A stretch of DNA of 16,711 nucleotides from JAVBNA01 sp031551875 (GCA_031551875.1 JAVBNA010000013.1:1-16711), one strand, 5' to 3'. Positions 1 to 7,357 are shown, counted from the stretch's first letter. Numbers and translations are program-made. Notes: generated from the letters alone by a model not told the origin.

Positions 1-2
1 CG

Positions 3-638
3 CCGATCGCCCCGCCCGTGGCTGAGCCCGCGCCGGTCGTGGAAGCCGCGCCGGTTGCCCCGCCCATAGCCGAGCCCGCGCCGGTCGTGGAAGCCGCGCC
101 GGTCGCCCCGCCCGTGGCTGAGCCCGCGCCGGTCGTGGAAGCCGCGCCGGTTGCCCCGCCCATAGCCGAGCCTGCGCCGGTCGTGGAAGCCGCGCCGGTC
201 GCCCTGCCCGTAGCCGAGCCCGCACCTGCGGCGAAGCCCATGCTGGCGGCAGAAAACATCCCGCTGGTGACCGAGCCTGAGCCCCAGCCGTCTGCGGCAG
301 AGCCTGTGGCCGCGCCCATCCTTCCGCCCGTGATGACCGCGCCTCCGAAGGATGAGCGCAATAAGCACGTCGGAGCATGGGGCTATTTCTTTACCGATCT
401 GGCGCTCTGCATCCCGATCGTCGGCCTGATCATGTTCTTCGTCTGGGCGATCTCGAGCAAAACCAATCATCATCGGCAGAGCTATGTGCGCTCTAAGTTT
501 ATCTGGTTTGTGTTCAGCCTGATCCTGACCATTATTGGCGTCGTACTGTATATCGTTTTTTATGATCAGATCGTCGAGATGATGAGCCGTTATCCCGGCG
601 GAGCCCAGTGGATGCAGCAGTTCGGCAACCTTCGCTAA
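3..638 (+). CDS. Pro/Ala-rich repeat membrane protein, 5' end outside window
   Basis: The reading frame is open from the first bases of the window, so the true start lies upstream; the GTG at 18 is only a repeat codon. The N-terminal part is a low-complexity tract of 16-residue units of the type AEPAPVVEAAPVAPP plus V or I (four full copies at 18-209), followed by a diverging Pro/Ala/Glu linker to about 350. A conserved-looking C-terminal part has two hydrophobic segments (about 396-455 and 496-565) separated by a short polar stretch with His and Arg residues, then a charged tail. The likely topology is a flexible proline-rich arm anchored by a two-helix membrane domain. Similar arms occur in Clostridia proteins that begin with a zinc ribbon, but no such ribbon is visible here because the N-terminus is missing. 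Function is not known. The gene ends in TAA just before a terminator. Confidence 0.8.
   Translation, partial: PIAPPVAEPAPVVEAAPVAPPIAEPAPVVEAAPVAPPVAEPAPVVEAAPVAPPIAEPAPVVEAAPVALPVAEPAPAAKPMLAAENIPLVTEPEPQPSAAEPVAAPILPPVMTAPPKDERNKHVGAWGYFFTDLALCIPIVGLIMFFVWAISSKTNHHRQSYVRSKFIWFVFSLILTIIGVVLYIVFYDQIVEMMSRYPGGAQWMQQFGNLR
18..209 (+). repeat. 48-bp tandem repeats, arranged as a 96-bp doublet
   Basis: There are four in-frame 48-bp units: 18-65, 66-113, 114-161 and 162-209. Odd units start GTGGCTGAG and even units start ATAGCCGAG. The 1st and 3rd units are identical; the 2nd and 4th differ at two positions. The real repeat is therefore a 96-bp A+B doublet copied in tandem. Bases 1-17 match the end of a B unit with one change, so the array continues upstream, and a degenerate unit starts at 210. 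Confidence 0.93.
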
Positions 639-658
639 ATAAAATATAGTCCTGTCAG

Positions 659-700
659 CCCGGCATGGTGCACTGCACCGTGCCGGGTGATTTGTTTTTT
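659..700 (+). terminator. Intrinsic terminator after the repeat protein
   Basis: A 13-bp stem (659-671 with 675-687, one G-T type wobble, loop ACT) is followed by TGATTTG and six T residues. It lies between convergent genes and directly abuts the stop codon of the HD-domain gene, so the T-tract serves the plus strand. Confidence 0.85.
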
Positions 701-1360
701 CTACAACAGCCGTGTGCCATTGATGGTCAGTTCAAAGGTGAGCCCGAAAAACTGCGCGGCCTTGCGGCAGAGCACCATACGCATGAGAAAAATCTCGAAG
801 TATTCCATCACCGGACAGATTTCGGTGTCGATCATAAGCCCCAGGCAGGCAAAGCCCTTCTCGCGGTCGATGGTCATGGACGCGTGCTCCACCGCGTAGT
901 TGACCCGGTCGTGGATGTCAATGTCTAGGGTGTCCTTGCTGCGCACACGGGTGCGGCGCACGTCTCCCTTATCAGAGAGGATCAGCGCGGCCGCCACCTC
1001 GTTGACCGGGTAGGCGGTGCTCTCGTCGTGGTGTCCGATGGCAGAAACGACAAGGCCGACCTCTCCGGGCGGCATGCCCAGGCGGCTCAGGACGTCAAAG
1101 GCCATGAGCGCCCCGCTGTGCGCGTGATCGGAGCGGTTGACCACGTTGCCGATGTCATGGATGTACCCCGCAATTTTGCCCAGCTCGCACGTGCGGGCGT
1201 CATAGCCCATCATCTGTAAGATCTTTTCCGCGTCCCGGGACGTTCGTGCGGCGTGAGGGAAGCCGTGCTCGGTAAATCCGAGCGCGGCAAGGTTTTTGTT
1301 GCCCAGCTCAATATAGGTGCTGATCTCAGCATTGGCCTTGATGTCTTCAAACGTAATCAT
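701..1360 (-). CDS. HD-domain metal-dependent phosphohydrolase
   Basis: This is a 219-residue protein with a complete HD-type metal site: H36 in a GFPHAAR context, the H68-D69 pair in GYIHDIG, H79/H81 (DHAHSG), H110-H111-D112 (IGHHDE) and D130 in LSDKGD. HD-domain enzymes hydrolyse phosphoester or phosphoanhydride bonds of nucleotides. The exact substrate cannot be told from sequence, and nothing marks it as a (p)ppGpp or cyclic di-nucleotide enzyme. The C-terminal ~70 residues look like a small alpha/beta extension. The ATG at 1360 overlaps the stop of the upstream dipeptidase by 4 bp (ATGA), and its AGGAGG ribosome site lies inside that gene, so the two are translationally coupled. It ends in TAG. 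The HD-hydrolase call is firm, the substrate unknown. Confidence 0.88.
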   Translation of the reverse strand: MITFEDIKANAEISTYIELGNKNLAALGFTEHGFPHAARTSRDAEKILQMMGYDARTCELGKIAGYIHDIGNVVNRSDHAHSGALMAFDVLSRLGMPPGEVGLVVSAIGHHDESTAYPVNEVAAALILSDKGDVRRTRVRSKDTLDIDIHDRVNYAVEHASMTIDREKGFACLGLMIDTEICPVMEYFEIFLMRMVLCRKAAQFFGLTFELTINGTRLL

Positions 1361-2751
1361 GCGCGTGTTCCTCCTACAGACGGCGCATCGGCCGCCATCA
1401 TCCGCTTCATCGCCTCCAGGCAGATCTTCATGTGGGCTTTGAAGGCTTCTATGTCAATGTGCTCGTCTGGCTTGTGCATGGCGGCGTCGGGCTGGTGCGG
1501 GAAGAAGGGGCCGAATGCCACACCGCGTCCCGCGAGCGCGCGGGCATAGGTGCCGCCGCCGGTTGCGTAGGGCACGGCGGGTTCACCGGTCACGGACAGG
1601 TACGCGCCGCCCAGAAGCCCGATGAGCGGGTGATCTGCGGGCAAGTAGACCGGCGGGAGGTGGTGTATGATCGAAAGGTCTTTGCCCCATGCGGCGGCGT
1701 GCGCGCAAAGCTTGCTCTGAATCACTTCGCCGTCCGCGGTAACCGGGTAGCGGATGTCGAGGGAAAATCCCGCGTAGCGGCGGCTGACCGTCACGGTGCC
1801 GAGACTCAGTGTCAGCGCGCCGGAGGGTTCATCCTCACAGGCAATTCCCATGGACGCGCCGGTTGTTTCCAGGCCAATCAGGGCGTGCAGCATACACAGC
1901 GTTTTCCCCGCGCGCTCCCCCAGAACGCCGTGCAGGAGTTGAATTAAGTGGGAAGCAGCGTTGACGCCCTCTTCGGGGCACATCGCGTGGCTGCCCCGGC
2001 CGTAAACGGTGAGACACAGCCCCTCATCGCTGGTTTTCATGTCGCAGCGCACGTCTGACCGCGCGGCCGCTCCGCGCAGTTTTTCCGCCTCCTCGGGCGT
2101 GCAGCTGACGTGCGCCTGTGCATAGTCGGGGACGGCGTTGACCGCCGCTCCGGCGCAGAAGGAGGTCACGGCGCAGCTCTCCTCGGTCGGGCCGCCGCAT
2201 TTGCATTGTAAAATGCCCTTTTCCCGGTTGCAGATGGGATAGTCTGAGTCGGGCGTGAAGGCGAAGGTCGGCAGCGGTTCGCGCTGAAAGTAGTGGGCCA
2301 GGTCGTCCATGCCGCACTCCTCGCCGCAGCCGAAAATCAGTCGCATGCGGCGCTTGCCCGTAAAACCGCTGTCCTTGAGCGCTTGGAGGCAGTAGAGGGA
2401 CGCCAGCGCGGCGCCCTTGTCGTCGGCGGTGCCCCGCCCGTATAGCGCGCCGCCGCGCTCGGTCAGCGTGAAGGGGGGAGAGACCCAGTGCAGTCCCGCC
2501 GGGACGACGTCCAGATGGGTGACCACGGCGCAGTAGTCCTCGCCCTGCCCGTATTCGGCGTGCCCGGCATAGCCGCCGACATTTTTGACCGCGAAGCCCA
2601 GCTCCGCCGCACGCCCAAGCACAAAGTCCAGTGCCTCGGCGCAGTGCGCCCCATAGGGCGCGCCCGGCGCACCATTCTCCCGGTCGGCGACCGACTGGAT
2701 GGCCACCAGCGCGTCCAAATCGCGCACAAAGTCGTCCCAAAAACGCTCCAT
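1357..2751 (-). CDS. pepV: PepV-like dipeptidase, peptidase family M20
   Basis: The 464-residue product matches the M20 dipeptidase (PepV/Sapep) family in length and motif order. H79-x-D81 lies in THLDVVPAG, D111 in GRGTADDKG, the catalytic E144 and next metal ligand E145 in FGCGEECG, D168 in FTPDSDYP, and the last ligand is probably the His in the C-terminal AAMHKPDEH. These enzymes use two zinc ions to cleave Xaa-dipeptides in the cytoplasm; some act as carnosinases or degrade D-Ala-containing dipeptides. I chose ATG 2751 because a GGGGG ribosome site sits 7 bases upstream. An in-frame TTG at 2772 would have no ribosome site and would add seven unlike residues. It is the first gene of a two-gene unit with the HD hydrolase. 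A TATAAT box at 2781-2786 (minus strand) is its likely -10. Confidence 0.9.
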   Translation of the reverse strand: MERFWDDFVRDLDALVAIQSVADRENGAPGAPYGAHCAEALDFVLGRAAELGFAVKNVGGYAGHAEYGQGEDYCAVVTHLDVVPAGLHWVSPPFTLTERGGALYGRGTADDKGAALASLYCLQALKDSGFTGKRRMRLIFGCGEECGMDDLAHYFQREPLPTFAFTPDSDYPICNREKGILQCKCGGPTEESCAVTSFCAGAAVNAVPDYAQAHVSCTPEEAEKLRGAAARSDVRCDMKTSDEGLCLTVYGRGSHAMCPEEGVNAASHLIQLLHGVLGERAGKTLCMLHALIGLETTGASMGIACEDEPSGALTLSLGTVTVSRRYAGFSLDIRYPVTADGEVIQSKLCAHAAAWGKDLSIIHHLPPVYLPADHPLIGLLGGAYLSVTGEPAVPYATGGGTYARALAGRGVAFGPFFPHQPDAAMHKPDEHIDIEAFKAHMKICLEAMKRMMAADAPSVGGTRA

Positions 2752-2780
2752 CGAATAGCCCCCGTTTCTCAATTGGTTTC

Positions 2781-2809
2781 ATTATACAACAAAACAGACA
2801 AATATAGTC
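2781..2809 (-). promoter_or_regulatory. Candidate promoter of the pepV unit
   Basis: On the minus strand a perfect TATAAT lies at 2781-2786. The hexamer 17 bases upstream (2804-2809) is GACTAT, a poor -35, and it overlaps the palindrome at 2805-2814. A weak -35 under a palindrome is typical of regulated promoters, but this is inference. Confidence 0.5.
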
Positions 2810-2814
2810 GACTA
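2805..2814. promoter_or_regulatory. Palindrome TAGTCGACTA, candidate operator 1
   Basis: A perfect 10-bp palindrome overlaps the -35 region of the pepV promoter. A sister copy with one changed base lies at 2951-2960 near the coaX promoter. The two 15-base surroundings (2803-2817 and the reverse complement of 2948-2962) agree at 13 positions. Confidence 0.45.
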
Positions 2815-2950
2815 ATTTAAAAAGAAACGCAGGATTTGCGAGGGGATTTTTCGTCCAGCAAGGTAATAAGCGCAGGAATACTTTTATATTCCGAGCATTT
2901 TTAACAGAATAGGGCGGAAAATATACCGTAAAGGCAAAATGGTTTCAAGT

Positions 2951-2960
2951 TAGTTGACTA
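2951..2960. promoter_or_regulatory. Near-palindrome TAGTTGACTA, candidate operator 2
   Basis: This is the sister of the site at 2805-2814, placed about 17 bases upstream of the coaX -35 box. The embedded TTGACT could be mistaken for a -35, but no -10 stands at the right distance; the better coaX promoter lies just downstream. Confidence 0.4.
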
Positions 2961-2976
2961 TAAATCCTTAAAAATA

Positions 2977-3005
2977 TTGCCATGTGCGCAGGGGAATGCT
3001 ATAAT
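2977..3005 (+). promoter_or_regulatory. coaX operon promoter
   Basis: TTGCCA (2977-2982), a 17-base spacer and TATAAT (3000-3005) make a good sigma-A promoter. It would start transcription near 3012, about 40 bases before the coaX start codon. Confidence 0.8.
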
Positions 3006-3052
3006 TTTTAAGGGATGTTTTTATTTTTATGGACAAAGGAGTACTTGACAGT

Positions 3053-3826
3053 ATGATTTTAGCCTTGGATGTGGGGAACACGAACATCACGCTGGGCGTA
3101 TTTGACGGGGAACAGCTGCTGTTCGTCTCGCGCCTGTACAGCGACCAAAAGCGGATGGCAGATCAGTATGCGATTGAAATCCGCGATATACTGGACATCA
3201 ACGGCGCGTCGGTGGAGAGCATTACCGGCTCGATTATCTCCTCGGTTGTGCCGCCCATCACCGAATATTTTGTGGAAGGAATTGAAAAGCTGACCGGTAA
3301 GCCGCCGCTCGTGGTGGGCCCCGGCATCAAAACCGGCCTCAACATCCTGATCGACAACCCCGCGACGCTGGGCGCGGATTTTGTGGCGGGCGCGGTGGCG
3401 TCGCTTGCGATGTACCCCTGTCCGGCCGTCATTTTTGATTTGGGCACGGCCACATCGGTGTCGATTCTCGACAAAAATCAGAACTTCCTCGGCGGCTGCA
3501 TCATCCCCGGCGTGGGCATTTCGCTTGAAGCGCTGTGGACGCGCACCGCCCAGCTGCCCCACATCAGCTTGGAAGCGCCCCCCCGCGTGATCGGCACCAA
3601 CTCGATCGATTCCATGCGCTCGGGCTCGGTGTTCGGGACGGCGGCCATGATTGACGGCATGAGCGAGCGCATCGAGGAGGAACTCGGGATGTCCTGCACG
3701 ATCATCTGCACAGGCGGGCTGGCGCGGGAGATCGCGCCCCACTGTCGCCGTGAGGTGGTATACTGTGACAACCTTGTGCTGGAGGGGCTGCGCCTTCTGC
3801 ACGAGAAAAACTGTCCCAAGCCGTAA
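3053..3826 (+). CDS. coaX: Type III pantothenate kinase
   Basis: CoaX phosphorylates pantothenate to 4'-phosphopantothenate, the first step of coenzyme A synthesis, in the cytoplasm. The 257-residue product has the family length and the ASKHA-fold motifs: phosphate loop DVGNTN at residues 6-11, the catalytic-Asp motif GAD at 107-109, the second phosphate loop DLGTATS starting at 129, and GGCIIPGVG at about 147-155. The start is ATG 3053: AAAGGAG (3035-3041) stands 11 bases before it, and MILALDVGNTN is the usual CoaX N-terminus. An earlier in-frame ATG at 3029 lacks a ribosome site. It is first in a five-gene plus-strand cluster. Type III kinases are not feedback-inhibited by CoA, so control would have to come from transcription or uptake. 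Confidence 0.95.
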   Translation: MILALDVGNTNITLGVFDGEQLLFVSRLYSDQKRMADQYAIEIRDILDINGASVESITGSIISSVVPPITEYFVEGIEKLTGKPPLVVGPGIKTGLNILIDNPATLGADFVAGAVASLAMYPCPAVIFDLGTATSVSILDKNQNFLGGCIIPGVGISLEALWTRTAQLPHISLEAPPRVIGTNSIDSMRSGSVFGTAAMIDGMSERIEEELGMSCTIICTGGLAREIAPHCRREVVYCDNLVLEGLRLLHEKNCPKP

Positions 3827-3846
3827 AGCCGCCCCATGCGGCTTTA
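3824..3846 (+). terminator. Hairpin on the coaX stop codon (weak terminator or attenuator)
   Basis: A perfect 9-bp stem TAAAGCCGC / GCGGCTTTA with loop CCCAT begins in the stop codon itself. Only a broken T tail follows (TAAATAA), so it is more likely a partial terminator or an mRNA-stabilising hairpin that lowers expression of the downstream genes than a full stop. Confidence 0.5.
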
Positions 3847-3900
3847 TAAATAATGTGCGCTGCATCCGATTCGGAGCAGCAGCAAGGAGGACACACGCAT

Positions 3901-4518
3901 ATGAAAAAGAGCAAAATCTTCCGCCTGACGATGCTGGGCATCTTCACCGCCATCGCGATCATCCTGACCTTTACTCCGCTTGGCTACATCGTGATCCCTA
4001 TTCCTGCCCTAACCTTTTCCATCACGACCATACACATACCAATCATCGTTGCGGGAATTATATTGGGGACGATGGACGGCGCGATCGTCGGTTTGATCAC
4101 CGGAATTCTGTGCCTGCTCAAAGCGGCCTTTAATCCGTTGGCGGCCACCGACATGTTTTTTGTCAATCCGATGATCTCAGTTTTCCCCCGCGTGCTCATC
4201 GGGGTGTTCGCGTCGCTGGTCTTTTTGGGTGTGCTGCGGCTGTTCAAGGAGCGGGAAAAACCGCGCGCCCGTCTGGTTTCGGCCACAGTGGCGGCGATTG
4301 CGGGGACACTGACCAACACGATCGGCGTGCTCGGTATGTTTGCGCTTTTCCTGCCCGCCGACTTTGCGACCTCCTCGGGGGGGGAAGGGGCACTCAGCTT
4401 TATTTTTTCCATGATCATCGGCACCAACGGCATTTTTGAGCTGGTCGCCGCCATTGTGGTGGGCGTCCCCATCGTGCTCGCGCTGGATAAAGTATCCAGA
4501 CGGGCCAACACGAGGTGA
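3901..4518 (+). CDS. ECF transporter S component, probably for pantothenate
   Basis: The 205-residue protein is almost wholly hydrophobic with about six membrane segments. It shows the pattern of the ECF S-component family (PF12822 type): a short basic N-terminus, then a first helix ending in FTPLGYIVIP, the motif SITTIHIPIIVAGIILG with GAIVG after it, NPMISVFPRVLIG in the middle, and a last helix near ELVAAIVVG. S components bind a vitamin with high affinity and dock on a shared EcfAA'T energising module, which is not in this window. The position directly behind coaX makes pantothenate (PanT) the best guess, by context rather than by ligand residues. ATG 3901 is preceded by AAGGAGG (3884-3890). 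The gap of 74 bases to coaX holds the hairpin. Confidence 0.85.
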   Translation: MKKSKIFRLTMLGIFTAIAIILTFTPLGYIVIPIPALTFSITTIHIPIIVAGIILGTMDGAIVGLITGILCLLKAAFNPLAATDMFFVNPMISVFPRVLIGVFASLVFLGVLRLFKEREKPRARLVSATVAAIAGTLTNTIGVLGMFALFLPADFATSSGGEGALSFIFSMIIGTNGIFELVAAIVVGVPIVLALDKVSRRANTR

Positions 4519-4524
4519 ACGGCT

Positions 4525-5049
4525 GTGCGGCTGTTTTTTGCGGTGTGCTTTCCGCCCGACGTGATCGGGTGGCTGTGCGGCATTCAGGACGCCCTGCGCC
4601 CCTACGCGCTGCGCGGCAACTTTACAAGAAAAGAAAATCTACACCTGACACTGCACTTTCTGGGCGAGCTTCCGGGCAGCCAGGTGGGGGCGCTGACTCG
4701 TGTGGCGGAGGACATCCATTGCACGGCCTTTACGCTGACGCTTGCCAAAACCGGTTTTTTCAGACGGCCGGGCGGCGACATTCTGTGGGCGGGCATTCAG
4801 CCCTGCCCCGCGCTGAATGCCCTGCATAAAGAGTTGGGAGAGCGCCTCAAAAAAGCGGGTTTTACCGTGGAGGAGCGACCCTACATGCCGCATTTGACGC
4901 TGGCGCGCGAGATTGTGCTCCATGAGGGTTCGCCCACCCACCCCGCAGGGCAGATCGAGACACAGGTGAATTCCTTTGTGCTCATGAAATCGGAACGGAT
5001 CGGCGGCGTACTGCGTTATACGCCGCTGCATGAAAACATGCTTTTGTAG
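4525..5049 (+). CDS. thpR: RNA 2',3'-cyclic phosphodiesterase (2'-5' RNA ligase family)
   Basis: The 174-residue product is a two-lobed 2H phosphoesterase. The two catalytic HxTx motifs are present as HLTL at residues 40-43 and HLTL at 123-126, the latter in the typical PHLTLAR context, and the N-terminus MRLFFAVCFP is characteristic. The family opens 2',3'-cyclic phosphate ends of RNA to 2'-phosphates and can ligate 2'-5' in vitro; the cellular role is not settled. I chose GTG 4525: the ribosome site GAGGTGA (4512-4518) coincides with the stop of the preceding gene, leaving only six bases between the two and implying coupling. It ends in TAG. Being placed inside a vitamin/sugar operon gives no clear functional hint. 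Confidence 0.92.
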   Translation: MRLFFAVCFPPDVIGWLCGIQDALRPYALRGNFTRKENLHLTLHFLGELPGSQVGALTRVAEDIHCTAFTLTLAKTGFFRRPGGDILWAGIQPCPALNALHKELGERLKKAGFTVEERPYMPHLTLAREIVLHEGSPTHPAGQIETQVNSFVLMKSERIGGVLRYTPLHENMLL

Positions 5050-5067
5050 AAGAAAGAGGGGGTTTAC

Positions 5068-6549
5068 ATGAAAAACATGTCGGATGTCCGCCCGGGCTTG
5101 GTCGCGGTCAGCCGCAACTGCTTCCCGGTTTCCCTCTCGAAACGCCGCAGGAAGGCCATTGCGGAGGCGGTGAACACGGCGGGCGGACAGATTGTCGAGG
5201 TGCCCACCGTGGTGGAAAATGAGGCCGACATGCTCAAAGCGCTGGAAGAGCTCCGGGAGAGCGGATGTAACGCGCTTGTGGTATTTCTCGGAAACTTCGG
5301 CCCCGAAGGTCCCGAAACGCAGCTTGCGAAGCTCTTTGACGGGCCGGTCATGTTCTGCGCCGCAGCGGAGGAATCGGGCGGCGACCTGATCCAGGGCCGA
5401 GGCGACGCCTACTGTGGCCTGCTCAGCTGCTCGTATAACCTTGGACTGCGCGGTGTGCGCGCCCATCTGCCCGAAAACCCGGTGGGCTCCGGCGCCGAGA
5501 TCGCCAAAATGATCAGTGAATTCCTTCCGGTCGCCCGTGCGGTGCTCGGCCTGAAGGGTCTAAAGCTGATCACTTTCGGCCCCCGCCCACAGGATTTCTA
5601 TACCTGCAATGCCCCCATTGCTCCTTTGTATGAGCTGGGGATCGAGATAGAGGAAAACTCCGAGCTCGACCTGCTGGCAGCCTTTCGCCGTCATGAGGGC
5701 GACCACCGTATACCGGCCATCGTGGCCGACATGGCTGCGGAGCTTGGAGAAGCCAACACGATGGAGGAGCTGCTGCCCCGCCTTGCGCAGTACGAGCTGA
5801 CGCTGCTCGACTGGGTGGAGGCGCATAAGGGCGCGCGCCCCTATGTCGCCATTGCGGGAAAATGCTGGCCTGCGTTTCAGACCGAGTTCGGCTTTGTGCC
5901 CTGTTATGTCAATTCCCGGCTGGCCGCGCGCGGCATCCCCGTCGCCTGTGAGACCGACCTGTACGGCACGCTGTCCGAATATATCGGCGCCTGCGTCACC
6001 CTCGACGCGGTCACCCTGCTGGACATCAACAACACGGTGCCCGCCGACCTCTACGCCCGCGAGATTGCGGGCAAATACGACTACCCGCCGCAGGATACCT
6101 TCATGGGCTTTCACTGCGGCAACACCCCGATCAGCCGCCTAGGCAGGGCAGCCATGAAACATCAGCTGATCATGAAGCGGGCGCTTGAGCCCGACGGCGA
6201 GCCCAACATCACCCGCGGGACGCTCGAGGGCGAGCTGACGCCGGGGGAGGTCACGATGTTCCGCCTGCAGGGCAGCGCGCAGGGCCGCCTGTCCGCCTAT
6301 GTTGTACAGGGGGAGGTTTTGCCGGTCGAGCCCCATTCCTTCGGCGGCATCGGCATTTTCGGTGTCCACCAGATGGCCCGGTTTTATCGTCATGTGCTGC
6401 TGGAGGAGCGCTATCCCCACCACGGAGCGATTGCCTTCGGACATGTCGGGCGGGCGCTTTTCGACGTCTTTTCCTATCTTGGTATTCATAAAATTTCATA
6501 TAACCAGCCCAAAACGCTTCCCTACGCAAGCGAAAATCCGTTTGCCTGA
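5068..6549 (+). CDS. L-fucose/L-arabinose isomerase-family protein
   Basis: This is a 493-residue cytoplasmic protein of the FucI/AraA-like fold family. It has an N-terminal Rossmann-like half (NALVVFLGNFGPEG, FCAAAEESGGD), a central domain and a C-terminal beta domain. Candidate metal ligands that line up in order with FucI are E295 (ACETDLYG), D319 (LLDINN) and a C-terminal His in RYPHHGAIAFGHVG (451, 452 or 459). These enzymes interconvert aldoses and ketoses using Mn2+. It is shorter than classic FucI (about 590), so the substrate may not be fucose. A GAGGGGG site precedes ATG 5068, 18 bases after thpR. nagB follows, which suggests a role in hexose or amino-sugar use, but the substrate is inferred only. 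Confidence 0.82.
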   Translation: MKNMSDVRPGLVAVSRNCFPVSLSKRRRKAIAEAVNTAGGQIVEVPTVVENEADMLKALEELRESGCNALVVFLGNFGPEGPETQLAKLFDGPVMFCAAAEESGGDLIQGRGDAYCGLLSCSYNLGLRGVRAHLPENPVGSGAEIAKMISEFLPVARAVLGLKGLKLITFGPRPQDFYTCNAPIAPLYELGIEIEENSELDLLAAFRRHEGDHRIPAIVADMAAELGEANTMEELLPRLAQYELTLLDWVEAHKGARPYVAIAGKCWPAFQTEFGFVPCYVNSRLAARGIPVACETDLYGTLSEYIGACVTLDAVTLLDINNTVPADLYAREIAGKYDYPPQDTFMGFHCGNTPISRLGRAAMKHQLIMKRALEPDGEPNITRGTLEGELTPGEVTMFRLQGSAQGRLSAYVVQGEVLPVEPHSFGGIGIFGVHQMARFYRHVLLEERYPHHGAIAFGHVGRALFDVFSYLGIHKISYNQPKTLPYASENPFA

Positions 6550-6560
6550 AAAGCCAGCCT

Positions 6561-6576
6561 TCAGGAATGTTCCTGA
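6561..6576. repeat. Short dyad TCAGGAA-TG-TTCCTGA before nagB
   Basis: A 7-bp perfect inverted repeat with a 2-base centre lies in the 53-base gap between the isomerase gene and nagB. It is too short and lacks a T tail, so it is not a terminator. It could be a protein-binding site or a processing hairpin. Confidence 0.35.
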
Positions 6577-6602
6577 TTAAATCAATATGGAGAGTGATCA
6601 AA

Positions 6603-7313
6603 TTGAAAGTCATCAAAGTCAGATCGTATGAAGAGCTCAGCGCACGAACCGCTGACATCCTCGCCGCGCAGGTGATCCTCAAGCCCGATTGTGTGCTTGG
6701 GCTGGCCACCGGTTCGTCACCCATCGGCGCGTATGAAGAACTGGTGCGCCGGTATGAGGCGGGAGAACTGGATTTTTCCCGGGTGCGCACGGTCAATCTG
6801 GACGAATACTGCGGACTGGACGGGGAAAATGACCAGAGCTACCGTTATTTTATGAATCACCATCTTTTCTCCAAGGTCAACATATCGATGGAAAACACCC
6901 ATGTGCCGAGCGGAAAGGCCGCCGACATGACTGCTGAATGCCGCCGGTATGACGCTCTTCTGGAGGCGCACGGCGCCACCGACATCCAGCTTCTGGGCAT
7001 CGGGCATGACGGGCACATCGGCTTCAACGAGCCGGACGACTGCTTCCCAGTGGGCACCCACGTTGTCGAGCTGGAGGAGGGCACTGTGCAGGCCAACGCC
7101 CGCTTCTTTGACAGCATTGACGACGTGCCGAGGCAGGCCATCACGATGGGCATCCGCGGCATCATGACCGCGAAAAAAGTCGTCCTGATCGCGAGCGGGG
7201 AAGAGAAAGCGGCCATCATTGAAAAAGCTCTGTACGGGCCGGTCACGCCTTCCGTTCCGGCGTCGATCTTACAGCTGCACCCCGATGTTACCGTGGTGCT
7301 CAGCGGGATGTAA
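6603..7313 (+). CDS. nagB: Glucosamine-6-phosphate deaminase
   Basis: NagB converts glucosamine-6-phosphate to fructose-6-phosphate and ammonia, bringing amino sugars into glycolysis. The 236-residue product has the family landmarks: LGLATGSSPIG near the N-terminus (sugar-phosphate loop), D67 in NLDEY (the general base), and D136-x-H138 with E143 in the GIGHDGHIGFNEPD block, matching D72, D141, H143 and E148 of the E. coli enzyme. Length resembles the shorter Gram-positive form, which generally lacks GlcNAc-6-P allostery. I chose TTG 6603 because the protein then starts KVIKVRSYEEL as in relatives, with GGAG ten bases upstream. It is last in the operon, just ahead of the terminator. No nagA is in the window. 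Confidence 0.95.
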   Translation: MKVIKVRSYEELSARTADILAAQVILKPDCVLGLATGSSPIGAYEELVRRYEAGELDFSRVRTVNLDEYCGLDGENDQSYRYFMNHHLFSKVNISMENTHVPSGKAADMTAECRRYDALLEAHGATDIQLLGIGHDGHIGFNEPDDCFPVGTHVVELEEGTVQANARFFDSIDDVPRQAITMGIRGIMTAKKVVLIASGEEKAAIIEKALYGPVTPSVPASILQLHPDVTVVLSGM

Positions 7314-7324
7314 TACCACGCGAT

Positions 7325-7357
7325 AAAAAAGAGAGCGCCGTCGGCGCTCTCTTTTTT
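7325..7357. terminator. Bidirectional terminator nagB / DUF4097 gene
   Basis: A perfect 15-bp stem (7325-7339 with 7343-7357, loop GTC) runs from six A residues through GAGAGCGCC to its complement and six T residues. It can stop transcription from both sides, serving the convergent nagB and DUF4097-like genes. Confidence 0.95.

Larger units (their letters stand above)
2752..3052. other. Divergent control region between pepV and coaX
   Basis: This is 301 bases of AT-rich DNA without a credible gene. It holds the two outward-facing promoters, two palindromes of the form TAGTYGACTA (2805-2814 and 2951-2960), and a small dyad GGAATA-N6-TATTCC at 2875-2892. I saw no recognisable riboswitch. Confidence 0.75.

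Noticed and set aside
18..209. Direct repeats that might be a CRISPR array
   Set aside because: The units are contiguous, in frame and without unique spacers; they are coding repeats.
2024..2782. Long second frame over the dipeptidase gene
   Set aside because: It is rich in Arg, Gly and Ala as expected from a shifted GC-rich frame, and has no ribosome site. The M20 motifs are all in the other frame.
2951..2963. TTGACT as the -35 of the coaX promoter
   Set aside because: No -10-like hexamer lies 16-18 bases downstream, whereas TTGCCA-N17-TATAAT just after it is well formed.
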